Shown here in pieces: positions 25,807 through 34,089 of a stretch of 64,000 nt of DNA (position 1 is its first letter; the number at the start of each line of letters is the position of its first letter). The translations under genes and the position numbers were made by a program. The DNA lies in assembly GCF_024281235.1 (NCBI RefSeq), contig NZ_JAHWXY010000001.1, positions 310,001 to 374,000 on the forward strand, written 5' to 3'. The DNA is from Shinella daejeonensis. Lineage in GTDB: Bacteria; Pseudomonadota; Alphaproteobacteria; Rhizobiales; Rhizobiaceae. The notes under the pieces were generated by a model. It saw only the letters and a list, made by a program, of their open reading frames with translations, had not been told where the DNA came from and did not search any database.

Positions 25807-27486
25807 TCAACCGCGATCGCGGAAACGGTTGGTGATCGGATAACGGCGATCGCGGCCAAAATTCTTCTTGGTGATCTTCACGCCGGGAGCGGACTGGCGG
25901 CGCTTGTATTCGGCGATATAGAGCAGATGCTCGATACGGTGCACGGTCGCCTCGTCATGGCCGCGCCCGACGATGTCCTCGGTGCTCATCTCCAGTTCCA
26001 CAAGGCATTCGAGAATATCGTCGAGGACGGGATAGGGCGGCAGCGAATCCTGGTCCGTCTGGTTGGGCCGCAATTCGGCGGAGGGGACCTTGTCGATGAT
26101 GTTTTGCGGAATGACCTCGCCCGTCGGCCCGAGGGCGCCCGGCGGCATATGCGCGTTGCGCCAGCGCGACAGCGCATAGACCTGCATCTTGTAGAGGTCC
26201 TTGATCGGATTGAAGCCCCCGTTCATATCGCCGTAAAGCGTGGCGTAACCGACCGACATCTCCGACTTGTTGCCGGTCGTCACCACCATCGAGCCGAACT
26301 TGTTGGAGATCGCCATGAGGATGGTGCCGCGCGCGCGGCTTTGCAGGTTCTCCTCGGTGATGCCCGTTTCCGTACCCTCGAACAGTTCCGCCAGCGAGGA
26401 CAGGAAGCCGGCGACCGGCGCCTCGATCGGAACGATGTCATAGCGGCAGCCGAGCGCGCGGGCGCAATCGGCCGCGTCCTTGAGCGATTCCTCCGAAGTA
26501 TAGCGATAGGGCAGCATGACGCAGCGGACCCGCTCCTCGCCGAGGGCATCCACCGCGATGGCCGCGCAGATCGCCGAATCGATACCGCCCGACAGGCCGA
26601 TCACGACGCTTCGGAAACCGTTCTTGTTCACATAATCGCGGAAGCCGAGCATGCAGGCGCGATAGTCGGCCTCCTCCCGTTCGGCGATATGCGCCATCGG
26701 CCCCCGGTCGCAGACCCAGCCCTCGCCGCGTTTCCTCCAGGTGGTGAGCGCGACGGTCTCCTCGAACTGGCTCATCTGGAAGGCGAGCGTCTTGTCGGTG
26801 TTGAAGGCGAAGCTCGCGCCGTCGAACACCAGTTCGTCCTGCCCACCGAGCTGGTTGGCGTAGAGAACGGGCAGGCCCGTCTCGATCACCTGCTTCAGCA
26901 CGACCTGATGGCGCACGTCGACCTTGCCACGATAATAGGGCGAACCATTCGGCGACAGCAGGATTTCCGCACCGCTTTCCGCCAGCGTCTCGCAAACGCC
27001 GAGATCCCCCCACAGGTCCTCGCAGATCGGAATGCCGATGCGCACGCCACGGAAGTTGACCGGTCCGGGCATCGCGCCTTCGTCGAAAACACGCTTCTCG
27101 TCGAACTCGCCGTAGTTCGGCAGGTCCACCTTGTCCCGCACGGCGACGATCTCGCCGCCATCGAGCACCGCGACGGAATTGTAGCGGCCGGTCTCATCCC
27201 GGCGGGGAAAGCCCACGATGACGCCGGGGCCCCCATCGGACGTGTCGGCGGCAAGCGCATCGAGCGCGCCGCGGCAGGCGTGGAGGAAAGCCGGCTTCAG
27301 CACCAGATCCTCCGGCGGATAGCCGGACAGGAAGAGTTCCGTCAAAAGCAGCAGGTCCGCGCCCTGCCCTGCGGCTTCGGCGCGGGCGGCGCGGGCTTTT
27401 GCAAGATTGCCGGCGATATCGCCCACCGTCGGGTTCAATTGCGCGACCGCGATGCGCAGCGTCGTCTTTTCAGCGTCTGAAATCAT
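25807..27486 (-). CDS. nadE: Glutamine-dependent NAD+ synthetase
   Basis: A two-domain NadE of about 559 residues making NAD+ from nicotinate adenine dinucleotide, ATP and glutamine. The N-terminal nitrilase-like glutaminase domain has the catalytic triad Glu50 (LLLTELFLSG), Lys119 (RDKVDLPNYGEF) and Cys155 (GIPICEDLW). The C-terminal synthetase domain has the PP-loop SGGIDSA at 299-305. ATG 27486 gives MISDAEKTTLRIAVAQLNPTVGD, with the glutaminase strand in the expected place; the upstream ATG at 27504 and an earlier start add residues without a better ribosome site. Leftward, followed by the TolB-like gene. Confidence 0.94.
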   Translation of the reverse strand: MISDAEKTTLRIAVAQLNPTVGDIAGNLAKARAARAEAAGQGADLLLLTELFLSGYPPEDLVLKPAFLHACRGALDALAADTSDGGPGVIVGFPRRDETGRYNSVAVLDGGEIVAVRDKVDLPNYGEFDEKRVFDEGAMPGPVNFRGVRIGIPICEDLWGDLGVCETLAESGAEILLSPNGSPYYRGKVDVRHQVVLKQVIETGLPVLYANQLGGQDELVFDGASFAFNTDKTLAFQMSQFEETVALTTWRKRGEGWVCDRGPMAHIAEREEADYRACMLGFRDYVNKNGFRSVVIGLSGGIDSAICAAIAVDALGEERVRCVMLPYRYTSEESLKDAADCARALGCRYDIVPIEAPVAGFLSSLAELFEGTETGITEENLQSRARGTILMAISNKFGSMVVTTGNKSEMSVGYATLYGDMNGGFNPIKDLYKMQVYALSRWRNAHMPPGALGPTGEVIPQNIIDKVPSAELRPNQTDQDSLPPYPVLDDILECLVELEMSTEDIVGRGHDEATVHRIEHLLYIAEYKRRQSAPGVKITKKNFGRDRRYPITNRFRDRG

Positions 27487-27671
27487 GTCCGCGACCGTCT
27501 CCATCCTTGGCCGGCGCCAAGCCGTCGTAGCGGCCGGCAACACGCTCCTTAGAGCATGCGGCGGCTTTTGGAAATGCGTCAGCCGATGAACGTGGCGATG
27601 CGGTCCGAATGACGGATCGGCCGCATGAAGCGTTTAAAAACCGTTCATCCCCTGTTCAACACGCCCCCTTT

Positions 27672-27711
27672 ATGACAGTTCAATGACATTCAAATGACAG
27701 TTTTGTAACGA
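27672..27711 (-). promoter_or_regulatory. Triple Pho box (PhoB-binding direct repeats)
   Basis: On the plus strand ATGACAG (27672), ATGACAT (27683) and ATGACAG (27694) recur at exactly 11 bp, followed by a degenerate GTAACGA (27705). Read on the minus strand this is CTGTCAT-N4-ATGTCAT-N4-CTGTCAT, matching the PhoB consensus of 7-bp repeats with 4-bp AT-rich spacers. It lies 14-53 bp upstream of the phosphoglycerol-transferase-like gene start and about 190 bp upstream of nadE. Confidence 0.7.
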
Positions 27712-27724
27712 TCCGGAGACGGCA

Positions 27725-29665
27725 TTGGCCCTTTGGACTTCCCAGACGACGGCAGTCGCCACGAGCGAGACGATCACGCTCGAAAACGGCGGTGAAGCAG
27801 GCTTTCTCCAGCGCCACGCCCGCAGCGTTGCCGTCCTCGGCTCCCTTGCAGTCTCCATTCTTCTTTCCCTTCTCACCGTCATCGGCATCGAATGGATCAC
27901 CCGCGGCTCGCTACGCGAGACCTACGGCTTCCTGACCAATCCCAACCAGCCCGGCTGGACGACGCTCGGCGTCTTTTTTCTGCTCTATCTCGCCATCGAC
28001 GCGCTGATCGGACGGCAGCACAAAGCGGTTCTGCTCGTCTCGCCGCTCGTCCTGCTGATGGGCGTCGTCTCGCAGCAGAAGCAGGTGTTCCTGACCGACC
28101 CGCTCTATCCGACCGACCTGCTGTTCGGCTGGCAGATCGTCGAACTGCTGCCCGTCCTCATCGAGGACCGGCCGTGGACGGCGCTGGCGCTCGGCCTAGG
28201 CGTCGTCGTCGCATGCGTCGCCCTTGTCTTCCTGTGGGTCTTCGCCTGGCGGCATTTCCGGCCGCTCACCCGTACGGAACGGCTGCTGCGGCTCGTCATC
28301 GCGCTTCCGATTCTCGCCGGCTTCGTCTCGGTGATGGACTACAACCATTTCTCCTGGGTCCGCGACAGGATGAAAGTCTATCCGATCCTCTGGGACCAGG
28401 CCGAAAACTACCGCCATAACGGCTTCACCATGGCCTTCGCCATCAATCTGCCCATGGCGAATGTTCATGCGCCGGCGGGCTATTCGACCGCCGCCATCGA
28501 CGCTATTCCCGCAAAGCTGCTGCCCGCCGGAACCTCGCACCGTTCCAAACCCGACGTCATCGTCGTCATGAGCGAATCGCTGTGGGATCCGACCCGGCTC
28601 GACGGCATGACGCTTGCGCCCGATCCGATGCCGGTTCTGCGCGAGAACCTGAGCGGCGGCGTCTTCTCTCCGGAATTCGGCGGCCTGACCGCCAATGTGG
28701 AATTCGAGGCGCTGACCGGCTTTTCCAATGCGTTCCTGCCGACCGGAAGCATTCCCTATCAGCAATATATCCGCAATCCGCTCCCCTCGCTCGCCACCTT
28801 CTTCCGCGCCGAAGGTTATAGCGCGCAGGCGATGCACCCTTTCCGTGGCTGGTTCTGGAACCGCACGAACGTCTACGAGGCCCTCGGCTTCGAGACCTTC
28901 CGGGATTCGGACGCCATGCCGCCGCTTCAAAAGCGCGGAAAATTCGTCTCGGACGAGGCGCTGACCCGGGAAATCATCCGCGAGGCGGACAGGCAGAAGG
29001 CGCCGTTCTTCTTCTTCGCCGTAACGCTACAGGGCCACGGCCCCTATGAGGCCGGCCGTTATGCCCGCAACACCATCACGGTGGAGGGCGGTCTCGACGC
29101 CCGCGACAGCCAGATGCTCGCCACCTATGCCCAGGGCGTGAAAGAGGCGGACGACAGTCTGAAGATGCTGATGGACTGGGCCGCTACACGTGACCGTGAA
29201 ACGATTATCGTCACCTTCGGCGATCACCTCCCGCCCCTCAACACCGTCTACAGGAACACCGGTTTCATGCCCGGCGTCACCGCCTCGCGCAAGGGCACGC
29301 CCGAACAGATGACGCGGGAGCATGAGACCCCGCTCGTCATCTGGTCGAACCGCGGCGGCGCGCAAAAGGACGTCGGCCCGGTCAGCCCCGCCTTCCTGCC
29401 CTATTATATCCTGACGGCCACCGGCTTCGAGCACCCCTATTACACCGGCTTCCTCGGCGATCTGCGGGAGAAGTACCGGGTGATCGACCGCTACCTGCTG
29501 ATTGGCGACAAGGGCGACACCCAGCAGGACTGGGCACGCAAGAAATCGGTCGATCCGCTGGTGCACGATTTCCGCCTGCTCCAGCACGATATCCTGTTCG
29601 GCAGGCAGAAAGGACTGGAGCGCTTCTTCACGTCCCATGCCGACGTCGCCGAAGCCGGCGTCTGA
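27725..29665 (+). CDS. LTA synthase/phosphoglycerol transferase family membrane protein
   Basis: A 646-residue inner-membrane enzyme with five membrane segments in the first about 210 residues and a periplasmic sulfatase-like alkaline phosphatase-fold domain (about 255-560). It carries PDVIVVMSESLWDPTRL (metal site; the nucleophile position is a Thr in GLTANVEFEALTGFSN), WNRTNVYEALGF, GHGPYE and VTFGDHLPPL. The family includes LtaS, OpgB/MdoB and rhizobial CgmB, which move sn-1-phosphoglycerol from phosphatidylglycerol onto polymers or periplasmic glucans. In a rhizobium, cyclic beta-glucan is a plausible acceptor, by inference. The TTG start has GGAGA at ideal spacing. A triple Pho box sits just upstream, suggesting phosphate control. 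Confidence 0.85.
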   Translation: MALWTSQTTAVATSETITLENGGEAGFLQRHARSVAVLGSLAVSILLSLLTVIGIEWITRGSLRETYGFLTNPNQPGWTTLGVFFLLYLAIDALIGRQHKAVLLVSPLVLLMGVVSQQKQVFLTDPLYPTDLLFGWQIVELLPVLIEDRPWTALALGLGVVVACVALVFLWVFAWRHFRPLTRTERLLRLVIALPILAGFVSVMDYNHFSWVRDRMKVYPILWDQAENYRHNGFTMAFAINLPMANVHAPAGYSTAAIDAIPAKLLPAGTSHRSKPDVIVVMSESLWDPTRLDGMTLAPDPMPVLRENLSGGVFSPEFGGLTANVEFEALTGFSNAFLPTGSIPYQQYIRNPLPSLATFFRAEGYSAQAMHPFRGWFWNRTNVYEALGFETFRDSDAMPPLQKRGKFVSDEALTREIIREADRQKAPFFFFAVTLQGHGPYEAGRYARNTITVEGGLDARDSQMLATYAQGVKEADDSLKMLMDWAATRDRETIIVTFGDHLPPLNTVYRNTGFMPGVTASRKGTPEQMTREHETPLVIWSNRGGAQKDVGPVSPAFLPYYILTATGFEHPYYTGFLGDLREKYRVIDRYLLIGDKGDTQQDWARKKSVDPLVHDFRLLQHDILFGRQKGLERFFTSHADVAEAGV

Positions 29666-29713
29666 CATAGGCCGATCCCTCAAGTCCGTTACACCACAGG
29701 CGCAAGCAATAGC

Positions 29714-29732
29714 TGTATTCCTAAAAAATACA
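29714..29732. promoter_or_regulatory. Short dyad upstream of TadE/TadG genes
   Basis: TGTATT and AATACA form a 6-bp inverted repeat with a 7-bp A-rich spacer, about 105 bp upstream of the TadE-like gene in an unusually AT-rich patch. It may be an operator or part of a promoter; no matching family is recognised. Confidence 0.3.
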
Positions 29733-29837
29733 ATCTAAAGGAGAAATTAAGACTCTCGGGACACCATCAGGCTGTATCCGTCATCGACACGGTACGGGAA
29801 ATGCTTCGCTCTCGGACAATTCCAGGGAGGAAATGTC

Positions 29838-30260
29838 ATGCATGCCTTGTCCCGCCTGATGAAAGAACGTTCCGGCACATCGGCGCTGGAATTCGCGATT
29901 GTCGCGCCGCTCTTCTTCCTCGCCCTCTTCACGCTGATCGCCTACGGCGTCTACCTGAGCGTCACCCACTCGGTACAGCAGATCGCCGCCGACGCCGCAC
30001 GCACCGCCGTCGCCGGGCTCGACGCCGGGGAGCGGGTCCAGCTCGTCAACCGCTATCTCGACGCCTCCGGCTTCGATTACAGCTTCATCGACCGGCGCAA
30101 GATGCAGGTCACCGTCGCGGAGGACCCGAACAATCCCGACCAGTTCACCGTCCGCATCGCCTATGACTCGGGCGACCTGCCGATCTGGAACCTCTTCACC
30201 TTCGCCTTGCCGCAGGAACGGATCGAACGCTATGCGACGATCCGCATCGGGGGGATCTGA
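29838..30260 (+). CDS. TadE-like pilus assembly protein
   Basis: A 140-residue TadE family pseudopilin-like protein. The prepilin-type N-terminus ERSGTSALEFAIVAPLFFLALFTLIAYG carries a Gly before the cleavage point, an invariant Glu at +5-like position in SALEFA, and a single hydrophobic helix (about 17-42; shown as EFAIVAPLFFLALFTLIAYG). The C-terminal part is a small beta-rich periplasmic domain. GGGAGGAAATGTC precedes the ATG. Two bp upstream of the TadG-like gene, clearly one operon. No flp pilin, secretin or ATPase genes of a tad/cpa locus are nearby. Confidence 0.85.
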   Translation: MHALSRLMKERSGTSALEFAIVAPLFFLALFTLIAYGVYLSVTHSVQQIAADAARTAVAGLDAGERVQLVNRYLDASGFDYSFIDRRKMQVTVAEDPNNPDQFTVRIAYDSGDLPIWNLFTFALPQERIERYATIRIGGI

Positions 30261-30262
30261 CG

Positions 30263-31999
30263 ATGCCGCATCCGTTCGTCCATCGCTTCCGTCTTTCCCG
30301 CCTCCTTCCGGCCCGTGAGGGCAACATCGGCACGCTCGCCGCCCTCACGTTCCCGCTGATGGTCTTTTCCACCGCACTCGGCGTCGACTATGGCTACCTG
30401 ACGCTGCAACAGCGCCGGTTGCAGGCCTCCGCCGACCTTGCCGCCATCGCCGCCGCCGCGCGCATCTCGACGGCGGAAGAGGCGGTCGCCCGTCATTTCG
30501 CCGACAACGGCGAGCCCGTCAGCGTCCTTCGTCCCGGCGGCGGTGTCATCCCGCCGGAAAGCGTGCCGGGCGGGCTCACGGATACCGCCACCGCTTACGT
30601 CGAACGCGGCCGTTATATCGCCGATCCGGCCATCGATCCGGCGGATCGCTTCACGCCGGCCGGGGCCGACGCGGACGCGGCGCGCGTAAACCTCAGCCGC
30701 CGGGCCGATCTCTTCATCGCCACCTTCTTCAATGCCGAGCCTCCCATGCTCGCCGCGACGGGCGTCGCCGCCCGCCAGAAGGTCGCGGCCTTTTCCGTCG
30801 GCACGCGCCTTGCCAGCCTCAATGCCGGGCTGCTCAACGCGCTTCTCGGCGAGATGCTCGGCACGACGCTCTCGCTGAACCTCATGGACTATCGCGCCCT
30901 CATCGACGCGGACATCGCCGTTCACCCGTTTCTCAAGGCCGTCGCCGCCGATCTCGACCTGACGGCCGCAACCTACGACGAGGTTCTGGCAGCCGACCTG
31001 ACCGTCCCGCAACTGGCGGGCGTCATGCGCGGCGTAACGGGCCTGTCCGGCCCCGTCCGCTCGGCGCTACGCGCAATCGAGCAGGCGACCGCCGGCAGCC
31101 GCACGACGTTTCCGCTTTCGCACCTGCTCAACATCGATCCGAAACGGGGACTGGCGATCACCTCCGGAGGCGACTGGGCCATGTCCGTGAACGTCCTCCA
31201 GATCATCTCGGCCGCCGCAGGCCTTGCCAACGGTTCCGAACAGATCAGCCTCGATGTCGGCGCGTTCCTTCCCGGCATCGCCACCACCACAATCCGGCTG
31301 GCGATCGGCGAGCCGCCCGTCGAAACGCCGGCCCACCGCCTCGGCGCCCCCGGAAGCGCCGTCAGGAGCGCCCAGACGCGTCTTTCGGTGGAAGCCGGCA
31401 TTGACGGATTGTCGCTGCTCGCCGGCCTGCGCATCAAGCTGCCGCTCTATATCGAGGTCGCGGCCTCGGAGGCGAGGCTTGCCGATATCCGCTGTCTTGG
31501 CGGGAGCCCGCATAACGCCGGCGTTTCCATCGATGCCGTGCCGGGCCTTGCCGAGATCGCAATCGGAAAGGTCGATCCGTCCGTCCTGTCGGACTTCTCC
31601 AGCGAGGCGCGGGTGAAAAAGGCGCGAATCGTCGATTCCCTGCTCCTCTCGATCGACGCGATCGCCCATGTGGAGGCGAAGAACATGACGCGTTCGCGAA
31701 TATCCTTCACTCCAACGGAGATTTCGGCAGGCGCCGTGAAGACGGTCTCGACCCGTCACGCGCTGACCTCCGTCACAAGGACCCTGCTCGACAATCTCGA
31801 TCTCGACGTGAATGTGCTGATCCTCACCCTCGGCACGCCGAAAGCCGTGACGTCGGCGCTCGCCGCAACGCTCGGTTCCGTCACGCCGGCCCTTGACGAA
31901 CTGGTCTATAATCTTCTGCTGGTCGTCGGCGTGCGCATCGGGGAGGCCGATATACGGGTCACCGGCGCGGAATGCCGGCGGCCGGCACTGGTACAATAG
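30263..31999 (+). CDS. TadG-like pilus assembly/DUF2134-type protein
   Basis: A 578-residue protein that begins with the TadG-type N-terminus: a basic segment, then EGNIGTLAALTFPLMVFSTALGVDYGYLTLQQRRLQASADLAAIAAA (block at about 19-65; the helix is FPLMVFSTALGVDYGY). This is the typical Flp/TadG membrane anchor with the ALGVDYG and RRLQASADLAA motifs. The remaining extracytoplasmic part has no von Willebrand A MIDAS motif that I can see, and two Cys near the C-terminus. It overlaps functionally with TadE next to it; together they are minor-pilin-like or surface proteins. Ends shortly before the convergent GFA gene. Confidence 0.78.
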   Translation: MPHPFVHRFRLSRLLPAREGNIGTLAALTFPLMVFSTALGVDYGYLTLQQRRLQASADLAAIAAAARISTAEEAVARHFADNGEPVSVLRPGGGVIPPESVPGGLTDTATAYVERGRYIADPAIDPADRFTPAGADADAARVNLSRRADLFIATFFNAEPPMLAATGVAARQKVAAFSVGTRLASLNAGLLNALLGEMLGTTLSLNLMDYRALIDADIAVHPFLKAVAADLDLTAATYDEVLAADLTVPQLAGVMRGVTGLSGPVRSALRAIEQATAGSRTTFPLSHLLNIDPKRGLAITSGGDWAMSVNVLQIISAAAGLANGSEQISLDVGAFLPGIATTTIRLAIGEPPVETPAHRLGAPGSAVRSAQTRLSVEAGIDGLSLLAGLRIKLPLYIEVAASEARLADIRCLGGSPHNAGVSIDAVPGLAEIAIGKVDPSVLSDFSSEARVKKARIVDSLLLSIDAIAHVEAKNMTRSRISFTPTEISAGAVKTVSTRHALTSVTRTLLDNLDLDVNVLILTLGTPKAVTSALAATLGSVTPALDELVYNLLLVVGVRIGEADIRVTGAECRRPALVQ

Positions 32000-32082
32000 G
32001 GCGGTTCCGGTTTTCACAGGTTCGGCAGAACCGCTCTATCTCTTTGTTCCAGACGTATTTCCAGGTCATCGCGGCTGGCAGG

Positions 32083-32478
32083 TCAGGGGCGGCCCGCCGG
32101 ATATTGCTCGGCATCGGCCGGAATATCGTAATAGTCGCCCTTGTCGGCGCAATAGATATGATAGCCGATCGTCAGTCCTGTCGGCCCGTCGAAGGCTCCG
32201 GCCAGGATCGACGTGTAGTCGAGATCGTCAGCCTTCCAGAACAGGGCCGATCCGCACACACGGCAGAATCCCCGCCCCGCCGCCGCACTTGCCCGATACC
32301 AGGTGACATTCTCTCCGCCCTCGACCGAAAATTCATCGTCGCGCACATTGGTCGCCGCATAATGATGCCCCGTCTGCCGCCGGCACTGGCTGCAATGACA
32401 GGCGATGACCGCGCGCAATGTCCCGAAGGTGCGAAACCGCACCGCTCCGCACAGACATTGTCCGTGATGCTCTTCCAT
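32083..32478 (-). CDS. GFA/CENP-V family zinc protein
   Basis: A 131-residue member of the GFA (glutathione-dependent formaldehyde-activating enzyme-like, CENP-V) family. The zinc-binding Cys are in GQCLCGAVRF (about 6-15), CHCSQCRRQTG (about 28-38) and FCRVCGSALFW (about 71-81), all present. Members are usually of unknown substrate; a role in glutathione-linked detoxification is only suggested, though gor lies nearby on the same strand. The ATG at 32478 directly follows GGGAGGGGCC. A terminator-like hairpin with T-run ends only a few bases upstream of this ribosome site. Confidence 0.85.
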   Translation of the reverse strand: MEEHHGQCLCGAVRFRTFGTLRAVIACHCSQCRRQTGHHYAATNVRDDEFSVEGGENVTWYRASAAAGRGFCRVCGSALFWKADDLDYTSILAGAFDGPTGLTIGYHIYCADKGDYYDIPADAEQYPAGRP

Positions 32479-32487
32479 GGCCCCTCC

Positions 32488-32525
32488 CAAAAGAAAACCG
32501 GGCCAGCTTCATCAGCCGGCCCGGT
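32488..32525 (-). terminator. Rho-independent terminator downstream of DAHP synthase
   Basis: On the minus strand an 8-bp stem ACCGGGCC / GGCCCGGT (32518-32525 and 32497-32504) is followed by TTTTCTTTT. It ends immediately before the ribosome site of the GFA gene on the same strand. Confidence 0.75.
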
Positions 32526-32547
32526 CCTGTCAAATCCGGTTTTCTGA

Positions 32548-32577
32548 ACCTTCGGATCATTTTACCTGATCGAAGGA
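32548..32577. other. Hairpin immediately after the DAHP synthase stop
   Basis: CCTTCGGATCA pairs with TGATCGAAGG (one bulged base) around an 8-nt loop, about 25 bp beyond the stop. It could be a 3' stabiliser or a first termination step before the stronger hairpin at 32488-32525. Confidence 0.4.
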
Positions 32578-32599
32578 TCAGAAGGTGAACGAAAGACGA

Positions 32600-33973
32600 T
32601 CAGCCGTTCACCACCATGCGCTTCTCGTCGCGTCCGCCCTTCATGCGCTCGGCAAGAAGGAAGGCGAGTTCCAGCGCCTGATCGGCATTGAGACGCGGAT
32701 CGCAATGGGTGTGGTAACGGTCGGCGAGATCGTCGCCCGACAGCGCCCGCGCCCCGCCCGTGCATTCGGTCACGTCGTTACCGGTCATCTCGATATGGAT
32801 GCCGCCCGGATGCGTGCCCTCGGCGCGATGGATCTGGAAGAAGCTCTCGACTTCCGACAGGATCCGCTCGAAGGGCCGCGTCTTGTAGTTGTTGAGCGTG
32901 ATCGTATTGCCATGCATCGGATCGCAGGACCAGACGACCTTCTTGCCTTCCCGCTCGACGGCGCGGATGAGGCGCGGCAGGTTCTCCGCCACCTTGTCAT
33001 GGCCGAAACGGCAGATCAGCGTCAGCCGGCCCGCCTCATTGGCCGGGTTCAGCAGGTCGATCAGTTCCAGCAGGCCGTCACCGGTCAGCGACGGGCCGCA
33101 CTTGAGGCCGATCGGGTTCTTGATGCCACGGCAATATTCCACATGCGCATGGTCGGGCTGGCGCGTGCGGTCGCCGATCCAGATCATGTGGCCGGACGTC
33201 GCATACCAGTCGCCCGACGTCGAATCGACGCGCGTCAGCGCCTGCTCGTAGCCGAGCAGCAGCGCCTCATGGCTGGTGAAGAAATCGGTCTCGCGCAGGC
33301 TCGAATTGTTCTCCGAGGTGATGCCGACGGCCTTCATGAAGTCCATCGTCTCGGAAATCCGGTCGGCAAGCTTGCGGTAGCGCTCGGCCTGCGGCGAGTC
33401 CTTGACGAAGCCCAGCATCCACTGATGCACGTTCTCCAGATTGGCGTAGCCGCCCATGGCGAAGGCGCGCAGCAGGTTCAGCGTCGCCGCCGACTGGCGA
33501 TAGGCCATGATCTGGCGTTCCGGATTCGGGATCCGCGCATCTTCCGTGAATTCGATACCGTTGATGATATCGCCGCGATAGGACGGCAGCGCCATGTCGC
33601 CCTGCTTTTCCATCGGCGAGGAACGCGGCTTGGCGAACTGACCCGCGATACGGCCGACCTTCACCACCGGCTGCTGCGCGCCGAAGGTCAGGACAACCGC
33701 CATCTGGAGGAAGGCGCGGAAGAAATCGCGGATCGTGTCGGCGCCATGCTCGGCGAAGCTCTCGGCGCAATCGCCGCCCTGGAGCAGGAAGCCGTTGCCC
33801 TCGGCCACATTGGCAAGCGCGGTCTTGAGGCGGCGCGCCTCGCCCGCGAAAACGAGCGGCGGGTATTTCGCAAGGCGTTCTTCGGTCGCCGCCACCGCGG
33901 CGAGATCGGGGTATTCCGGAACCTGCTGGATGGGCTTGTCCCGCCAGCTGCTCGGGGTCCAATTCTGTGCCAT
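32600..33973 (-). CDS. Class II 3-deoxy-7-phosphoheptulonate (DAHP) synthase
   Basis: A 457-residue class II (plant-type) DAHP synthase, which condenses phosphoenolpyruvate and erythrose-4-phosphate as the first step of the shikimate pathway. Family blocks are clear: [11 protein letters not shown] (metal-binding Cys, about 64-74), [64 protein letters not shown] (His ligand) and [15 protein letters not shown]. The length is usual. Residues from the GTG three codons upstream are possible, but ATG 33973 is preceded by AGGTGAG. It lies downstream of gor on the same strand with a 115-bp gap. No type I isoenzyme is seen here. Confidence 0.95.
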   Translation of the reverse strand: MAQNWTPSSWRDKPIQQVPEYPDLAAVAATEERLAKYPPLVFAGEARRLKTALANVAEGNGFLLQGGDCAESFAEHGADTIRDFFRAFLQMAVVLTFGAQQPVVKVGRIAGQFAKPRSSPMEKQGDMALPSYRGDIINGIEFTEDARIPNPERQIMAYRQSAATLNLLRAFAMGGYANLENVHQWMLGFVKDSPQAERYRKLADRISETMDFMKAVGITSENNSSLRETDFFTSHEALLLGYEQALTRVDSTSGDWYATSGHMIWIGDRTRQPDHAHVEYCRGIKNPIGLKCGPSLTGDGLLELIDLLNPANEAGRLTLICRFGHDKVAENLPRLIRAVEREGKKVVWSCDPMHGNTITLNNYKTRPFERILSEVESFFQIHRAEGTHPGGIHIEMTGNDVTECTGGARALSGDDLADRYHTHCDPRLNADQALELAFLLAERMKGGRDEKRMVVNG

Positions 33974-34089
33974 TCTACTCACCTGTCCTCAGGCGCCCGA
34001 CCGCAAGCGTGCGCCTCCTGCAATTGAAGATGCGGGCTTATAGACCCTTCGGAGTGTCTTGCATAGCCGCAGTTCCGGCGTCCGGCGGC

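Noticed and set aside
32585-34027. Plus-strand 480-codon frame opposite the DAHP synthase (likewise 25780-27480 opposite nadE)
   Set aside because: The minus strand encodes clear, motif-complete enzymes; the antisense frames have no family features.
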